64,000 nt of DNA from Gordionus sp. m RMFG-2023 (Eukaryota > Nematomorpha > Gordioida > Chordodea > Parachordodidae): assembly GCF_954871325.1 (NCBI RefSeq), contig NC_088776.1, positions 56,585,301 to 56,649,300 of the forward strand, read 5' to 3'. This document shows positions 60,530-64,000 of the stretch, in pieces. Below the pieces are notes generated by a model. That model had not been told where the DNA came from, searched no databases, and saw only the letters and a list, made by a program, of their open reading frames with translations. The stretch's first letter is position 1. Every line of letters begins with the position of its first letter. The translations under genes were made by a program, and so were the position numbers.

Positions 60530-61640
60530 ATAGGTAATACCTCAAGGTAGTAAGCATCATTAACCTTTTTTACGGATAATGATAATGTAATTTTGAACGT
60601 TATTTATTTTTTTTATCTGTTTTATTACTATCTTAGATTTTCTTATGTATAATGAGACAAATTAAAGATAAGATAAGTGCATCAGCTTCAGTCAAACATA
60701 TTTGTAATATGCTATTTAATCATATAAATCATTTTAACATTATTATACGAAAAAATTATACCATTAAGCATATTATTTAATATCCTTACTGCACATCAAT
60801 CCTTTTTTTATGTAAAAACTATTTTAATATTTACAAAATCCTTTACCCCTCAGATCAATGCAGGGATTTGCTAGTTTCTCATAAAACTTAAATCAAGGGT
60901 CTCCTCGAAATTATTGATAAAATTTTCTTACTCATCCTTTCTTCACACCTACTAGCAAGTTGTTGGTATCAGTATCCAATCTACGATACAACATTCTCTT
61001 TCATCCTTTATTTTATGTTCCCTAGCCGCTCAACTGATCATCAATATTATATCAACTTCTATAGAACCTGACCTATCTTTAGTTCTTACCTTTTAGGTAC
61101 AAGCTTGTCCGCCTCATGTCGTCCAGTCTCCAGCATTGAAAAAGACTGAGATGCTACTTTGATCGCTGGTTACTGTCACAATTTGGAAGATTTGATATTG
61201 GGAATCAGAACCTTATAAAATAGAAATAAAAAATATATATTTACTAAAATCTGATTATTAATCTTTATTAAATAAATAACTATAATCAAATACAAAGTGA
61301 AAAACATAATCAAAATAAAGAAAAATAAAATTAATATAAGAAAAATAAAAGTAAAAAATTAAAAAGTAAAAATTAAAATCTAAGTTAAACAAAAAATCAT
61401 AATTTTTCGCATCATAATTTCTCCATTATATATCCTTTTTCTTTAATCAACATTTACATACTCTCCCAAGCGAAAAATAAAAAGTTCTACATCCCACTTG
61501 TTAAAACTCTTAAAGTATGAAAAAATCTACAAATATCACAAGTTTTTTCTCATTTACATAGACGGGGATCTAAATAATAACTTAATAATTTTAATAAAAC
61601 ATAATTTTTGTTTACGATTTGAATAATGCATTTTTTTATA
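60530..61640. other. AT-rich DNA, no gene recognised
   Basis: Short open pieces at 60,850-61,200 may be upstream parts of the adjacent retroelement remnant, but no motif is convincing. Confidence 0.35.
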
Positions 61641-62160
61641 AAGCAAAAATGCATCAGTTACGTTGAATACTTCATTTAAACAGGTGCTTCGAAGATAACT
61701 TAAATAACATAATATTAAATGCAAACTTTGGCCATAATGAATGGTTGGAAGCTATCCTCAGTTCTAATTTAAACTTCTTCATGACTGGTGAACAATTACG
61801 CATAGCAGTAATAATGCCAGTTGTACCCTCCATTTGCGTTGATTGTACATCGATATTGCAGGTTCTCCGCGGACGGCAACCCACAATAAATTTATTAACA
61901 TTCCCACAGCTGCCTTAAAAATATTAATATCCCATCTAATCTTGAACTAGTGGACCTTTAAACGGAAACGGTTTATGCCCGGATGGTATATTACTTATGC
62001 CTTGAACAAATTCTATCTCACAAACACAGTGTTCATACCAGTAGTTACAAACACCTAGAGCATATTCGATAGGAAATGAGATCATTATTATTACCAAAAC
62101 CAAAGGCAAATAAAGATTTCGGATTTTTTACGAATTCACTCCTCTCTAGGGTGATATGTC
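61640..62160 (+). mobile_element. Retroelement remnant, polyprotein C-terminal domain, copy 3
   Basis: Plus-strand FGHNEWLEAILSSNLNFF, GEQLRIAVIMP and LCPDGILLMPW match copies 1 and 2 in the same order. Broken. Confidence 0.55.
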
Positions 62161-64000
62161 TAACTTTTTTTTAAGTTCTTTTTAATGTTTTTTATATAAA
62201 ATTTGTATATATTTATTTTTCAGATAATTTTTAATCTATTTGATTGGATGAAATATAATTAATAATTTATATTACTTTATAATTGAATATGTCTAGTAAT
62301 ATAATTTATATAACCTGTTTAAATCATGAGGAAATGAATCTCAACTCAATGGAGTTTATGTATATATACATAATATATGCCTAAGCATTTGCAGTTTACC
62401 TTGACATTTGTAGTATACCTAGGCTATTACAGTTTAGTTACGCTTAAAAATATAATAATTATATTTGTTTTGTTTGTGATAATATGGATTCCATTCATTC
62501 AAATAAGTGACACGGGTCACTATCACTTATATAGTATAATAAATCTATCTTTTAAATAGCCTGTTTTTGTTATACTATATCTTTGGAATGGTGGGATCGG
62601 AAATTTAGCTACTTATGTGTAATTGCCATCATGAAAAAGTCGTTTGAAAATATTCTATCTTTGATTAGATTTAGTTTATCTTAAAATTATATAGATTGAG
62701 TCCAAGTGTGATTTTTCTTAATTCATATTATAGTTTTACTAGATTTATAATTTAAGAACTAGGTCGAAATACATAATTCAGTGATTGCCATCCCATCGAC
62801 TAATGTATGTATATATGCAAGAGTATTATTAATATTATACACTATATATATCAAAAGGGTATGTTTAAAAGTGCATTTCATATAATACAAATATTTGTTT
62901 GTTTTAAAATTTATTTTGGGAAATAATTTTTAGTAATTTGAGTATGTAGGTGGACTAGACTCATCATGAAAGTCAAATTCTTAAATCATCAATTAATAAT
63001 ATTTGATTTATTCATATCAGTGACCCCCCCCCCCAACCCCATGGATATGATTAGGAAAAGTTTTCATTTTCATAATACTTTTATATTTTCTAATAAAAGA
63101 ATCTCAGAAATTTCTTGTATTAAAAATTAGTTCACGAAGAAATCAATCTTAAAAATCTAGGAATAAACTATACAATACTAATAAACACTATTTTATAAAC
63201 AAATTTTCTCAAAAATTTGCAAATTTCCTTTTTTTCTTCTTTCTTTTTTTTTTTATTACATTCTTTTTCTCTAAAATTAATTTCAAAACTTCTGTGATGT
63301 CCGGCCCTTAAAAATAATTTGTCCAATATATCCCGGGAGAATTTTTCTGGCTTTCTGTTCGGATTGCTTAGACTTCTATTTAACTTCTATTTAAAATTAC
63401 TAAAAATTATTTAGTTTAAATTGAATATTATTTAATTTGAATCGCAATTTTAGAATGTTTAAATTAAATATAAATTAATTGCCGTTTAAATTATTGCCAA
63501 TTTTAAAAAAAAACAATACAGAACTCCGTTTTAAACTTATTTATTGGAAGTTTTTAGGACATATAGGCATAACTACAGTTGGGATTACTATATTTTTATC
63601 CAGCTAAATAGAGTTTTCGTAAAACCTATCACCTTGGCCTTGGGGTTTTCTTAAATTTATAGCCACCCAAGAAACTAATATAAATTAAAACGCCTTAATG
63701 TTAACGAATTTTTTTTCCCCACGCGTCGTTAAATTGAGAAAAATAAACCGACATTTAGCCATTGTCCAACTATACTCATTACCTCTTACATAACCATAGC
63801 CCCTTAACAATTTATAAAATAAACTTAAAAATAAAATATATCAAAGCCCACAATTGGACGAGCAATATTCAAACATGGTGCAACATGAAGTCTGATTTTT
63901 TAAAAAATCTAGAAGAAGATTAAATGGCACTTATTTTTACATTTGTTTATATTTATATTTATATATATATTATATATTATATATAATATATATATAATCT
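62161..64000. other. AT-rich DNA to the window end
   Basis: No gene recognised. A C-run with CCCCAACCCC lies at 63,025-63,041, and an AT-dinucleotide tract at 63,955-63,997. Confidence 0.5.

Noticed and set aside
1-64000. CRISPR array, operon or prokaryotic insertion sequence
   Set aside because: No regularly spaced short repeats, no compact gene clusters; introns and eukaryotic elements throughout.

Overview
The window is strongly AT-rich genomic DNA from a eukaryote, most likely an invertebrate animal. It holds an intron-rich pocket-protein gene with GT..AG introns, several families of hAT-type DNA transposons and their short derivatives, Ty3/Gypsy remnants with very short LTRs, and a tRNA-derived interspersed repeat. 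I could not place it more closely than Metazoa. No bacterial gene organisation, CRISPR array, rRNA or intact tRNA gene was seen.

Layout. Positions 1-28.4 kb are mostly transposon graveyard. A pair of ~2 kb direct repeats (about 1.06-3.05 and 4.78-6.80 kb) flanks a Gypsy gag-protease-RT remnant. At 8.97-11.0 kb there is a threefold nest: a short MITE inside a DUF4371-type hAT, itself inside another MITE. A Gypsy element of the same family as the first remnant is bounded exactly by 0.13 kb LTRs and the 5-bp duplication GATTC (11,844-17,344); a minus-strand hAT remnant sits in its middle. hAT-like terminal repeats cluster at 21.06-24.42 kb. A minus-strand hAT remnant at 25.0-26.5 kb is split by a 605-bp MITE.

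The main host gene is a retinoblastoma-family pocket protein (Rb/p107/p130) on the plus strand, ATG at 29,730 to stop at 55,701, with 20 recognised exons and about 1,165 codons. It has the N-terminal cyclin-like region, pocket A, a short spacer, pocket B with conserved LxCxE-cleft residues, and the C-terminal region. Splice phases agree at every junction except exon 3 to exon 4, where a small exon or another donor seems to be needed. A perfect E2F consensus lies about 60 bp upstream of the ATG, which fits E2F control of a gene that represses E2F. Its introns hold a complete-ended 4.0 kb hAT (34,467-38,492), a deleted hAT, a near-perfect inverted-repeat MITE, and several copies of one ~190-bp MITE family.

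Downstream, a two-exon gene (58,026-59,645) appears to encode an 84-residue secreted, cysteine-rich, knottin-like peptide: signal peptide, acidic propeptide ending in Lys-Arg, and a 27-residue cysteine-rich tail. Two to four further coding-like exons (28.4-28.9 kb, plus strand; 17.35-17.55 kb, minus strand) could not be assigned. The remaining DNA to 64 kb holds a tRNA-derived repeat, one of three copies of a decayed retroelement, and AT-rich sequence without recognisable genes.
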